Shown here: positions 8,131 through 13,934 of the stretch, piece by piece
How positions within the stretch are numbered: position 1 is the stretch's first letter
How the letters are laid out: every line of letters starts with the position of its first letter
Source of the DNA: Betaproteobacteria bacterium
GTDB lineage: Bacteria; Pseudomonadota; Gammaproteobacteria; Burkholderiales; Burkholderiaceae_C
Direction: 5' to 3'
NCBI GenBank assembly: GCA_009918225.1
Contig: RGEP01000008.1
Coordinates: 1-23,578, forward strand
DNA length: 23,578 nucleotides
Position numbers and translations under genes: made by a program
The notes under the pieces: generated by a model
The model's input: the letters and a program-made list of their open reading frames with translations, nothing else
Told to the model about the DNA's origin: nothing
Databases searched by the model: none

Positions 8131-8136
8131 CTCCTT
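8131..8136 (-). promoter_or_regulatory. Ribosome binding site deciding the binding-protein start
   Basis: The minus strand reads AAGGAG nine bases before ATG 8119-8121. This favours the start with a compact signal peptide over the ATG at 8139. Confidence 0.8.
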
Positions 8137-8182
8137 CAAACAAACAGCGGGAACGGTGAAGTTGTGGGGCCGAAAGGTACCG

Positions 8183-8196
8183 GAACACCGGTGTTC
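8183..8196. promoter_or_regulatory. Perfect 14-bp palindrome, candidate operator
   Basis: GAACACCGGTGTTC is fully self-complementary (7+7). It sits 61 bp before the binding-protein ATG and 104 bp before the msrB ATG, inside the divergent region. A dimeric repressor or activator could bind here; no regulator gene lies next to it and I cannot assign it to a family. Confidence 0.45.
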
Positions 8197-8232
8197 GAAG
8201 TCTCAGGGCATACCCCGAATTGGCGTGAAGAC

Positions 8233-8249
8233 CCCCGAGGCAGTCGGGG
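8233..8249. repeat. Inverted repeat / hairpin in the livK-like/msrB divergent region
   Basis: CCCCGA at 8233-8238 and TCGGGG at 8244-8249 form a perfect 6-bp stem with a GGCAG loop, followed on the plus strand by CTTTGCC. It resembles a weak terminator. Because both flanking genes point away from it, a role as a leader hairpin or protein-binding site is just as possible. Confidence 0.4.
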
Positions 8250-8300
8250 CTTTGCCGGGCCAGCCGCGGCCGCGCGCCGGTGCCTACACTTCGGGTTGCC

Positions 8301-8792
8301 ATGAGCCATTCCACAGACGACCCCCGCTACCCCGTTCGCAAGCCCGATGCCCAGTGGCGCCAAGCCCTGGGTGAGATCGAATACCAGGTCACACGCAAGG
8401 CCGCCACCGAGCGCGCCTTCACCGGTCGTTTTTGGGACCACTGGGAAGGCGGCCACTACGACTGCGTATGTTGTGGCACCCGCTTGTTTCATTCCAAGAC
8501 CAAGTTCGATGCCGGATGTGGATGGCCAAGCTACTGGGAACCGGTGAACGACCAGGTCATCGAGGCGCTGCCCGACCGCAGCCATGGCATGGTGCGGGTA
8601 GAAGTGCGCTGCCGCCAGTGCGGCGCTCACCTCGGTCATGTGTTCGAAGATGGCCCGCATCCCACCGGCTTGCGCTACTGCATCAACTCCGCCTCCCTGT
8701 CCTTCACGGCGCAGCCCGCGGGCCAGGCAGCTGAAAGCACCCCTGCGGACAACACCCCCACGCCAACGCCCGGAACCGGATCCGCACCGTGA
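8301..8792 (+). CDS. msrB: Peptide-methionine (R)-S-oxide reductase MsrB
   Basis: This 163-residue enzyme reduces the R epimer of methionine sulfoxide in proteins, using thioredoxin. Zinc-binding cysteines are visible as CVCC (C55, C58) and CRQC (C104, C107). The catalytic Cys127 lies in RYCINSASLSF, and the conserved GCGWPSYW is at 72-79. The start is ATG 8301, giving MSHSTDDPRYPVRK; an in-frame GTG at 8280 would add seven residues with no family support. No strong ribosome binding site is seen. After residue 136 the protein ends in a 27-residue Pro/Thr/Ala-rich tail that is not part of the fold. There is no signal peptide, so it should be cytoplasmic. Its stop overlaps the GTG of yciB. Confidence 0.96.
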   Translation: MSHSTDDPRYPVRKPDAQWRQALGEIEYQVTRKAATERAFTGRFWDHWEGGHYDCVCCGTRLFHSKTKFDAGCGWPSYWEPVNDQVIEALPDRSHGMVRVEVRCRQCGAHLGHVFEDGPHPTGLRYCINSASLSFTAQPAGQAAESTPADNTPTPTPGTGSAP

Positions 8793-9421
8793 AGCTGCTC
8801 CTCGATTTCTTGCCCATCATCCTGTTCTTTGTGGCCTTCAAATGGGCCGAGGGGCACCCCGATGTGGCCGCTGGATGGGCCACGGAACACCTGGGCTTTC
8901 TCGTTCAGGGTGGTGTGGTCACGCCCGATGTGGCGCCGGTTCTGCTGGCCACCCTGGTGGTGATGGTGGCCAGCGGCGCACAGGTCAGCCTCTTGCTCGC
9001 CCGCGGGCGGCGGGTGGATCCCATGTTGTGGGTGAGTTTGGCCCTGGTGGTGGTACTGGGGGCCGCCACGGTCTGGTTCCACAGCGAAACCTTCATCAAG
9101 TGGAAGCCCACCGTGCTGTATTGGGCCATGGGCAGTGCACTGCTTCTGGGGCTCTGGGTGTGGAAGCGCAACCTGCTGCAAAGCCTGTTGGGTGCGCAAA
9201 TGAAGCTGCCTGAAACGGTGTGGGCGCGGCTGAATGTCGCCTGGGCGCTCTTCTTCCTCTCGATGGGCGGGCTGAACCTTTGGGTGGCCTACCACTTCGA
9301 CACCGCCACCTGGGTGAACTTCAAGCTGTTTGGCGGCATGGGGCTTTTGGTGGCCTTCTCCGTCGCACAGGCGATTTGGGTGTCTCGGCACCTGATTGAA
9401 GAGCCCGAGGCCACACCATGA
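8789..9421 (+). CDS. yciB: Inner membrane septation protein YciB
   Basis: This 210-residue membrane protein starts MKLLLDFLPIILFFVAFKWA, the hallmark of the YciB/IspA septation family. It contains about five hydrophobic spans, the conserved FHSETFIKWKPTVLYW segment (about 112-127) and LNLWVAYHFDTATWVNFKLFG near the end. In E. coli YciB affects cell envelope integrity and septation; its exact role remains unclear. The start codon is GTG 8789-8791, which shares GTGA with the msrB stop. Its own stop overlaps the bolA start as ATGA, so the three genes are probably translated from one message. Confidence 0.94.
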   Translation: MKLLLDFLPIILFFVAFKWAEGHPDVAAGWATEHLGFLVQGGVVTPDVAPVLLATLVVMVASGAQVSLLLARGRRVDPMLWVSLALVVVLGAATVWFHSETFIKWKPTVLYWAMGSALLLGLWVWKRNLLQSLLGAQMKLPETVWARLNVAWALFFLSMGGLNLWVAYHFDTATWVNFKLFGGMGLLVAFSVAQAIWVSRHLIEEPEATP

Positions 9422-9720
9422 ACGCGCCCAAGCAGCCTCAGCCGACGCCCGCCCGCGCACCGGCCGGACGAGCGGCCATCGAACACGCTTTGAGGGCCGC
9501 GCTTGAACCCATCGAGCTGACCGTGGTGGACGACAGCCACTTGCACGCCGGACACGCCGGCGCGCGCGAGGGCGGGCACTACACCGTGAGCATCCTCAGC
9601 GAACGCTTTGAGGGACTGAGCCGGGTGGCCCGACACCGCCTTGTGTATGATGCTTTGCAAGGGCTAATCTCCTCTGGAATCCACGCCCTGGCCATTCAGG
9701 CTCGCAGCCCTCACGATTGA
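9418..9720 (+). CDS. bolA: BolA family protein
   Basis: This 100-residue protein carries the BolA core: LTVVDDSHLHAGHAGAREGG (34-53), a SERFEGLSRVARHRLVYDAL helix-turn region, and the closing GIHALAIQARSP. BolA proteins work with monothiol glutaredoxins in iron-sulfur cluster handling and as morphology-linked regulators. The conserved His residues used for cluster binding with glutaredoxin are in HLHAGHAG and ARHR/GIHA. The first 16 residues are Pro/Ala-rich and variable. The ATG overlaps the yciB stop. Its place between yciB and a periplasmic isomerase is a recurring order in Burkholderiales (from memory). Which BolA subtype it is cannot be decided here. Confidence 0.93.
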   Translation: MNAPKQPQPTPARAPAGRAAIEHALRAALEPIELTVVDDSHLHAGHAGAREGGHYTVSILSERFEGLSRVARHRLVYDALQGLISSGIHALAIQARSPHD

Positions 9721-9734
9721 ATCCCCCCTCCCCC

Positions 9735-10520
9735 ATGAACAAAAAGCTTCTGATGCTGGCGGCCGCGGCCGTCTTTCCGATGTGGGCTGCGGCCCAGAAT
9801 GTGGCCGTCGTCAACGGCAAGCCTGTGCCCAAGTCGCGCATGGACACGCTCATGCAACAGGCCAGCCGCAGCGGTCAACCGGTCACGCCTGAGTTGGAAG
9901 CGCGGGTGCGCGAAGAGGTGGTGCTGCGCGAAATCTTCGCGCAGGAAGCCGAGAAGCGAGGCATCGCGGCCACGCCGGACTACCGGGCCCAGATGGAACT
10001 GCTGCGCCAAACCCTGTTGATCCGTGAACTGTTCGCCGATTGGCAGCGCAAGAATCCGCCGACCGACGCGGAGATCAAGTCCGAGTACGACAAGTACAAG
10101 GCTCAGGCCCAGGGCACTGAATACCGCGCCCGCCACATCCTCGTGGAAAAGGAAGACGAAGCCAAGTCCTTGGCGGCCCAACTCAAGGGTGGCGCCAACT
10201 TTGATGAATTGGCCAAGAAGCACTCCAAAGACCCCGGCTCGGCCCAGCGCGGTGGCGATCTCGACTATGCCCGGCCGGAGTCGTATGTGCCCGAGTTTGG
10301 CCAGGCGATGGCCAAGCTGAAGAAGGGCGAGACCAGCGAGCCGGTGCGCTCACAGTTCGGCTGGCACATCATCCGCTTGGAAGACACGCGCGAAGCCCAA
10401 TTCCCCCCGCTGGAGGAAGTCCGCGACCGCATCGCTCAGCAGATGGTGCAAAACAAGCTGCAGTCTTACCAGCAGGGTCTGCGGGACAAAGCCAAAACCG
10501 ACTTCAAGTTCGCTCAGTAA
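9735..10520 (+). CDS. Periplasmic parvulin-type peptidyl-prolyl cis-trans isomerase
   Basis: This 261-residue protein has a signal peptide (MNKKLLMLAAAAVFPMWAAA) with cleavage near residue 20. A SurA/PrsA-like N-terminal helical part spans about 22-120. One parvulin domain spans about 128-218, from YRARHILVEKEDEAKSLAAQL through FGWHIIRLED, and a short C-terminal helix follows. It probably assists folding of exported proteins. I use ATG 9735; an in-frame TTG at 9717 would overlap the bolA stop and spoil the signal peptide. The 14 bases before the ATG are nearly all pyrimidine with no Shine-Dalgarno sequence. Its 3' end overlaps the convergent ATPase gene by 17 bp. Confidence 0.94.
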   Translation: MNKKLLMLAAAAVFPMWAAAQNVAVVNGKPVPKSRMDTLMQQASRSGQPVTPELEARVREEVVLREIFAQEAEKRGIAATPDYRAQMELLRQTLLIRELFADWQRKNPPTDAEIKSEYDKYKAQAQGTEYRARHILVEKEDEAKSLAAQLKGGANFDELAKKHSKDPGSAQRGGDLDYARPESYVPEFGQAMAKLKKGETSEPVRSQFGWHIIRLEDTREAQFPPLEEVRDRIAQQMVQNKLQSYQQGLRDKAKTDFKFAQ

Positions 10521-11181
10521 GGCGGCCTGCGTCGATCACCAGGCGGCGGTCGCAGCGCGCGGCAATTGCCTGGTCGTGGGTGACCATCAGCAAGGTGGTC
10601 CCTTCGTCTTGGTTCATGCGAAACATCAGCTCCATGATCCGCTCGCCGGTGGCATGGTCGAGGCTGCCGGTGGGCTCGTCGGCCAACAGCAGGGCTGGCC
10701 GCACCACGAAGGCCCGCGCCAGGGCCACCCGCTGCTGCTCGCCCCCCGATAAAACCTTGGGATAGTGCCCGACACGGGCAGCCAGTCCCACGCGGTCCAG
10801 CATGTCCAGTGCCTGCTGACGGGCCCTGGGTTGTCCCATCAACTCCAAGGGCAACATCACGTTCTCCAGCGCGCTCAGGTGCGCCAGCAACTGAAAGCTC
10901 TGAAACACAAAGCCCATGCGCCGTGCACGGATGTCGGCGCGCTCGTCCTCGTCGAGGTCAAAGAGGTTTTGGCCTTCCAGCACCACGCGGCCCTGGCTCG
11001 GCGTATCCAGTCCGGCGAGGATGGACAGGAGCGTGCTCTTGCCCGAACCCGATGCCCCCACGATGGCCACGGTTTGCCTCGAGGACAAGGAAAAGCCCAC
11101 ATCATCGAGAATCGTCAACTCGCCATCGGCATCCCGCACGCGCTTGCTCACGTGCTCCACCACCATTAGGGCATCTGTCAT
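10504..11181 (-). CDS. ABC transporter ATP-binding protein, YbbA/LolD-like
   Basis: This 225-residue MacB/LolD-class ATPase is complete. Walker A is GASGSGKST (42-50), the Q-loop is FVFQSFQLL (91-99), the signature is LSGGEQQRVALARA (144-157), Walker B is LLLADEPTGSLD (164-175), and the switch His202 is in MVTHD. A longer frame reaches 11433, but that upstream part runs antisense through the esterase gene. ATG 11179-11181 gives the standard N-terminus MTDALMVVEHVSK. Divergence from a TesA-like esterase matches the tesA-ybbA pair known in E. coli. There, ybbA is followed by the permease gene ybbP; here the next gene is convergent, so no permease is linked. The protein may use a permease encoded elsewhere. 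Confidence 0.92.
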   Translation of the reverse strand: MTDALMVVEHVSKRVRDADGELTILDDVGFSLSSRQTVAIVGASGSGKSTLLSILAGLDTPSQGRVVLEGQNLFDLDEDERADIRARRMGFVFQSFQLLAHLSALENVMLPLELMGQPRARQQALDMLDRVGLAARVGHYPKVLSGGEQQRVALARAFVVRPALLLADEPTGSLDHATGERIMELMFRMNQDEGTTLLMVTHDQAIAARCDRRLVIDAGRLTERT

Positions 11182-11227
11182 GTCTGGCCGTTTGATTGCA
11201 GCCGAACCATTCAGCCGCCGCACTTGG

Positions 11228-11860
11228 ATGCGGCACTGTAGCCTGATCTTGGCGGGCTGGGCTTGCCCAGGGTTTGCTGCAGGCTCGGCCGTGATCTTGG
11301 TGGTGGGTGACAGCTTGTCGGCCGAATACGGCATTGCGCGAGGCGCCGGTTGGGTGGCCCTGTTGCAGAAGCGCCTGGAGCTCGAACGGCGCGGTGCACG
11401 CGTGATCAACGCCAGCATCAGCGGTGACACCACCGCTGGAGGCCGGTCTCGCCTGGGGGCCCTGCTGATTCAGCACAAGCCCACGCATGTGATCATTGAA
11501 TTGGGGGGAAACGACGCGCTGCGAGGCTTGCCCATCGCCAGCACGCGTGACAACCTTTTGGCCATGACCAAAGCGGCGCAGGGTGCCGGCGCGCAGGTGT
11601 TGCTGGTGGGGATGCAAGTGCCGCCCAACTATGGCAAGGCGTATACCGATGCCTTTGCCGGCGTGTTTGTTGAGGTCTCGCAGTCCGCGCAGGCCGCCCT
11701 GGTGCCCTTTCTGCTCAAGGGCGTTGCAGACAGCCCCAAGGCCGATGAACTGTTTCAGGCTGACCGCATCCACCCCCGAGAGGCCGCCCACCCGTTGATG
11801 CTGGACAACGTTTGGCCTGCCCTGCTGCGCTTGCTGCCCAAACGGACCGGCGGCACTTGA
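11228..11860 (+). CDS. tesA: TesA-like GDSL esterase / acyl-CoA thioesterase I (arylesterase)
   Basis: This SGNH-hydrolase enzyme would hydrolyse short acyl esters or thioesters, probably in the periplasm. With ATG 11228 it has 210 residues and a short signal-like start (MRHCSLILAGWACPGFAAG). The blocks are all present: GDSLSAEYG with Ser29, oxyanion Gly66 in ISGDTTAGG, Asn95 in LGGNDALRG, and the Asp179/His182 pair in ADRIHP. An alternative ATG at 11180 adds 16 residues including an Arg-Arg pair. It has a better AGGG spacing, and its start codon would overlap the divergent ATPase start as CATG. I prefer 11228 for signal-peptide shape and family length, but cannot exclude 11180. The gene is convergent with the FecR-like gene after 41 bp. 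Confidence 0.9.
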   Translation: MRHCSLILAGWACPGFAAGSAVILVVGDSLSAEYGIARGAGWVALLQKRLELERRGARVINASISGDTTAGGRSRLGALLIQHKPTHVIIELGGNDALRGLPIASTRDNLLAMTKAAQGAGAQVLLVGMQVPPNYGKAYTDAFAGVFVEVSQSAQAALVPFLLKGVADSPKADELFQADRIHPREAAHPLMLDNVWPALLRLLPKRTGGT

Positions 11861-11901
11861 TCAGCCCCGCCCTCAAGCGAGGCATACGAGCGCCGTGGCC
11901 T

Positions 11902-13344
11902 CTACTGGGCCAACTGCCGCTGTCGCTCGGGACGATCCGCCTTGTCGCTGGGTGGGCGTTCTGCCGGGCGCGCATCGGGCGGCCGAGGCACCTGGCGACT
12001 GGGCTCGGGGCGGTCCAGACGCACGGCGGGCGTCGGGCGGTCGACCGCACGATCCGCAGGACGATCCGCAGGACGATCAACCCAGCGATCCGACGGTCGT
12101 TCCATGCGCCGCTCTACAGCCCCTTCCGGTGACAGGCTCTCGCGCAAGGGCCTCTCAAGGCCATGACGGCGCTCAGGTCGCGGCGGGCGATCGTCTGGCA
12201 GTGCGGGTTGGTGTGGCAAAGGCGATCCGCCCGTTGACCACCCGGGTGGCATCGTGGGCCGTACAGGGTTGGTCTCGCCACCGTCCACGCGCGGTGGGCG
12301 CACACCGCGGTGCTCGGGCGGCAATACCGGCAACACCACCGGTGGCACAGGACGGCTGCGCACCGCGCCCGGCACCCAGACCCATCGGCTGTTCCATTGA
12401 ATCCAACGCCCAAAGTGAGAGGGCGCAAACCCCCAAGGCGCATCGTCTACCCAAGTCCAGCCCCAGGGGTAGGCCCACACCCAGCGTCCGTCTCGAAACG
12501 GCTCCCAGCCTGGACGCACGCCATGGGGCGCCCAGATCCAGCCTTCTTCCGGGTGTCGCTCCCAGCGGCCGTAAGCGTCCAGGGCGTCCAGCCCGGTGAC
12601 CTCCCGCCAAGGTGCAGCCGCAGCCGCCACAGGCCCCTCAGGCACCTGGTCGCGCGCTTGCACCCAGGCCGCAAAGGCATCGTTGAGCAAGACCGTGTTG
12701 CGCAAGCCCCCGCCGGCCTGTGAGCCCATCACCTCCAAGCGCTGGCCTGCGGCCACCTGCAGCCGGCTGTCGGCGACCTGAACGCTCAAAAGACCTCGCA
12801 ATGAGGCCGCTGCCGAACGGCCGCCCGACACCGTGTCTCGGTCTAAGCGATAAAGCCCCGGGGCCAAAGGCTGTGCCCAAGCTTCACCGGTCACCAGTTG
12901 CAGCGCGCTGGCCCATTCGGGCGTGCGCACTCGGGCCACCAGGTGGCCCTGGTTCAAGCGCAGCTGCGCCGCTTGGGTATCCAGGCGCAGCACGTCGACA
13001 TCGCTGGCCGGGCCGATCCACAGCCCCAGGCTGCCGACCTGAATCTCCACCCGGGCCTGGGCTTCGGTGCGGACCCGGTCGCCCTGGCTGATGATGCGGT
13101 TGAGCAGCAGCGGCGTCCACTGGCGGTCCTGCGCGTCCCACAACTGCGCCTGACCGCTGACAGCAGCCACCCGCCCGAGACGCTCCACTGCGGCGGCCGC
13201 CTCCCGCACCGGTGTTTCACCCATAGCCAGCTGGGGCTGAGCGCCAGCGCTGGTGGTCGCGCCGATCGCGCACAGCGCCGTCAGCGCCAACAAGGCCCAC
13301 ACCCCGTGCGTGACCTTCAGTGCCCCAAGCGTTCGTGTCTGCAT
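11902..13344 (-). CDS. Secreted protein with FecR-like domain, Trp-rich module (DUF6600-like) and Pro/Arg-rich tail
   Basis: The 480-residue protein has a signal peptide (hydrophobic stretch about 14-34, cleavage near AGA at 35). Residues 56-205 resemble a FecR beta domain (GRVAAVSGQAQLWD, IISQGDRVRTEAQARVEI). Residues 258-324 hold 14 tryptophans in repeats such as GWIWAPHGVRPGWEPFRDG and WGWTWVDDAPWGFAPSHFG, recalling the DUF6600 module. Residues 325-480 are disordered and rich in Pro, Arg and Asp, with a RPAD repeat. No FecI sigma factor or FecA receptor is nearby, and there is no cytoplasmic segment, so it is not a classical FecR anti-sigma factor. A cell-surface or periplasmic binding role is a guess. 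It lies 44 bp after def, with no clear ribosome binding site. Confidence 0.85.
   Translation of the reverse strand: MQTRTLGALKVTHGVWALLALTALCAIGATTSAGAQPQLAMGETPVREAAAAVERLGRVAAVSGQAQLWDAQDRQWTPLLLNRIISQGDRVRTEAQARVEIQVGSLGLWIGPASDVDVLRLDTQAAQLRLNQGHLVARVRTPEWASALQLVTGEAWAQPLAPGLYRLDRDTVSGGRSAAASLRGLLSVQVADSRLQVAAGQRLEVMGSQAGGGLRNTVLLNDAFAAWVQARDQVPEGPVAAAAAPWREVTGLDALDAYGRWERHPEEGWIWAPHGVRPGWEPFRDGRWVWAYPWGWTWVDDAPWGFAPSHFGRWIQWNSRWVWVPGAVRSRPVPPVVLPVLPPEHRGVRPPRVDGGETNPVRPTMPPGWSTGGSPLPHQPALPDDRPPRPERRHGLERPLRESLSPEGAVERRMERPSDRWVDRPADRPADRAVDRPTPAVRLDRPEPSRQVPRPPDARPAERPPSDKADRPERQRQLAQ
12049..12072. repeat. 12-bp tandem repeat, two copies
   Basis: The unit ACGATCCGCAGG occurs twice in direct succession, and a third partial unit starts at 12073. 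On the coding (minus) strand it encodes the repeated Arg-Pro-Ala-Asp in the tail of the secreted protein. Slippage here would change the tail by four residues without a frameshift. Confidence 0.75.
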
Positions 13345-13388
13345 ATGGGATCAACGCAGCGGGCGCATCACAGGATGACCGCCGGCCC

Positions 13389-13934
13389 TCAATCGTCGTC
13401 GCTGGGCGCTGCGGCGAGTTCGGGGAACAGAATGTCGGTGTAGCCGAACTGGCTGAAATCCCGCATCCGCTGGGGGTACAGCACCCCCAAGAGGTGGTCA
13501 CACTCGTGTTGCACCACACGGGCGTGAAAACCCTCCACCACGCGGTCAATGGCCTGCCCATGCTCATCGAAGCCCTGGTAGCGAACCTGGCTGAAGCGGG
13601 GGACCTGACCACGGAGCCCGGGCACCGAGAGACAACCCTCCCAGCCCAAGGACTCCTGGTCACCCTGCGCCTGGATCACCGGATTGATGAGGACCGTGGG
13701 AGGGATGGGTGCTTCCTGCGGATAGCGCGGGCTGACCTTGCCCGTGCCGAAGATCACCACCTGCAGGTTGACGCCAATCTGCGGCGCAGCCAGGCCTGCT
13801 CCGTTGGCGGCGATCATGGTGTCGCGCATGTCCGCCAGCAAGGCCTGCAGTTGCGCCGTACCGAATTCGGACACGGGTTCGGCGATGCGGCGCAACCGCG
13901 GGTCGCCCATGCGAAGAATCTCTCGTACGGTCAT
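13389..13934 (-). CDS. def: Peptide deformylase
   Basis: This 181-residue metalloenzyme removes the N-formyl group from new proteins. All three signature motifs are intact: GAGLAAPQIG (45-54), EGCLS (99-103, metal-ligand Cys101) and HECDH (143-147, two His ligands and catalytic Glu144). The ATG overlaps the ligA stop as ATGA. The last ligA codons (GAG GAG GGC) form a strong ribosome binding site for it. In many bacteria def sits beside fmt; here it follows ligA and no fmt is in the window. Comamonadaceae often carry more than one def gene, so it need not be the only copy. Confidence 0.96.
   Translation of the reverse strand: MTVREILRMGDPRLRRIAEPVSEFGTAQLQALLADMRDTMIAANGAGLAAPQIGVNLQVVIFGTGKVSPRYPQEAPIPPTVLINPVIQAQGDQESLGWEGCLSVPGLRGQVPRFSQVRYQGFDEHGQAIDRVVEGFHARVVQHECDHLLGVLYPQRMRDFSQFGYTDILFPELAAAPSDDD

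Noticed and set aside
11182..11433. N-terminal extension of the YbbA-like ATPase up to 11433
   Set aside because: It would run antisense through the esterase catalytic region and adds 84 residues foreign to the family; ATG 11179-11181 gives the normal length.
11861..11901. Possible bidirectional terminator between tesA and the FecR-like gene
   Set aside because: Only a 4-bp CCTC/GAGG stem is seen and there is no T-tract on either strand.
11902..13344. FecR-like gene as part of an iron-responsive FecIR sigma/anti-sigma system
   Set aside because: There is no sigma factor or TonB receptor gene nearby and the protein has no cytoplasmic anti-sigma segment.
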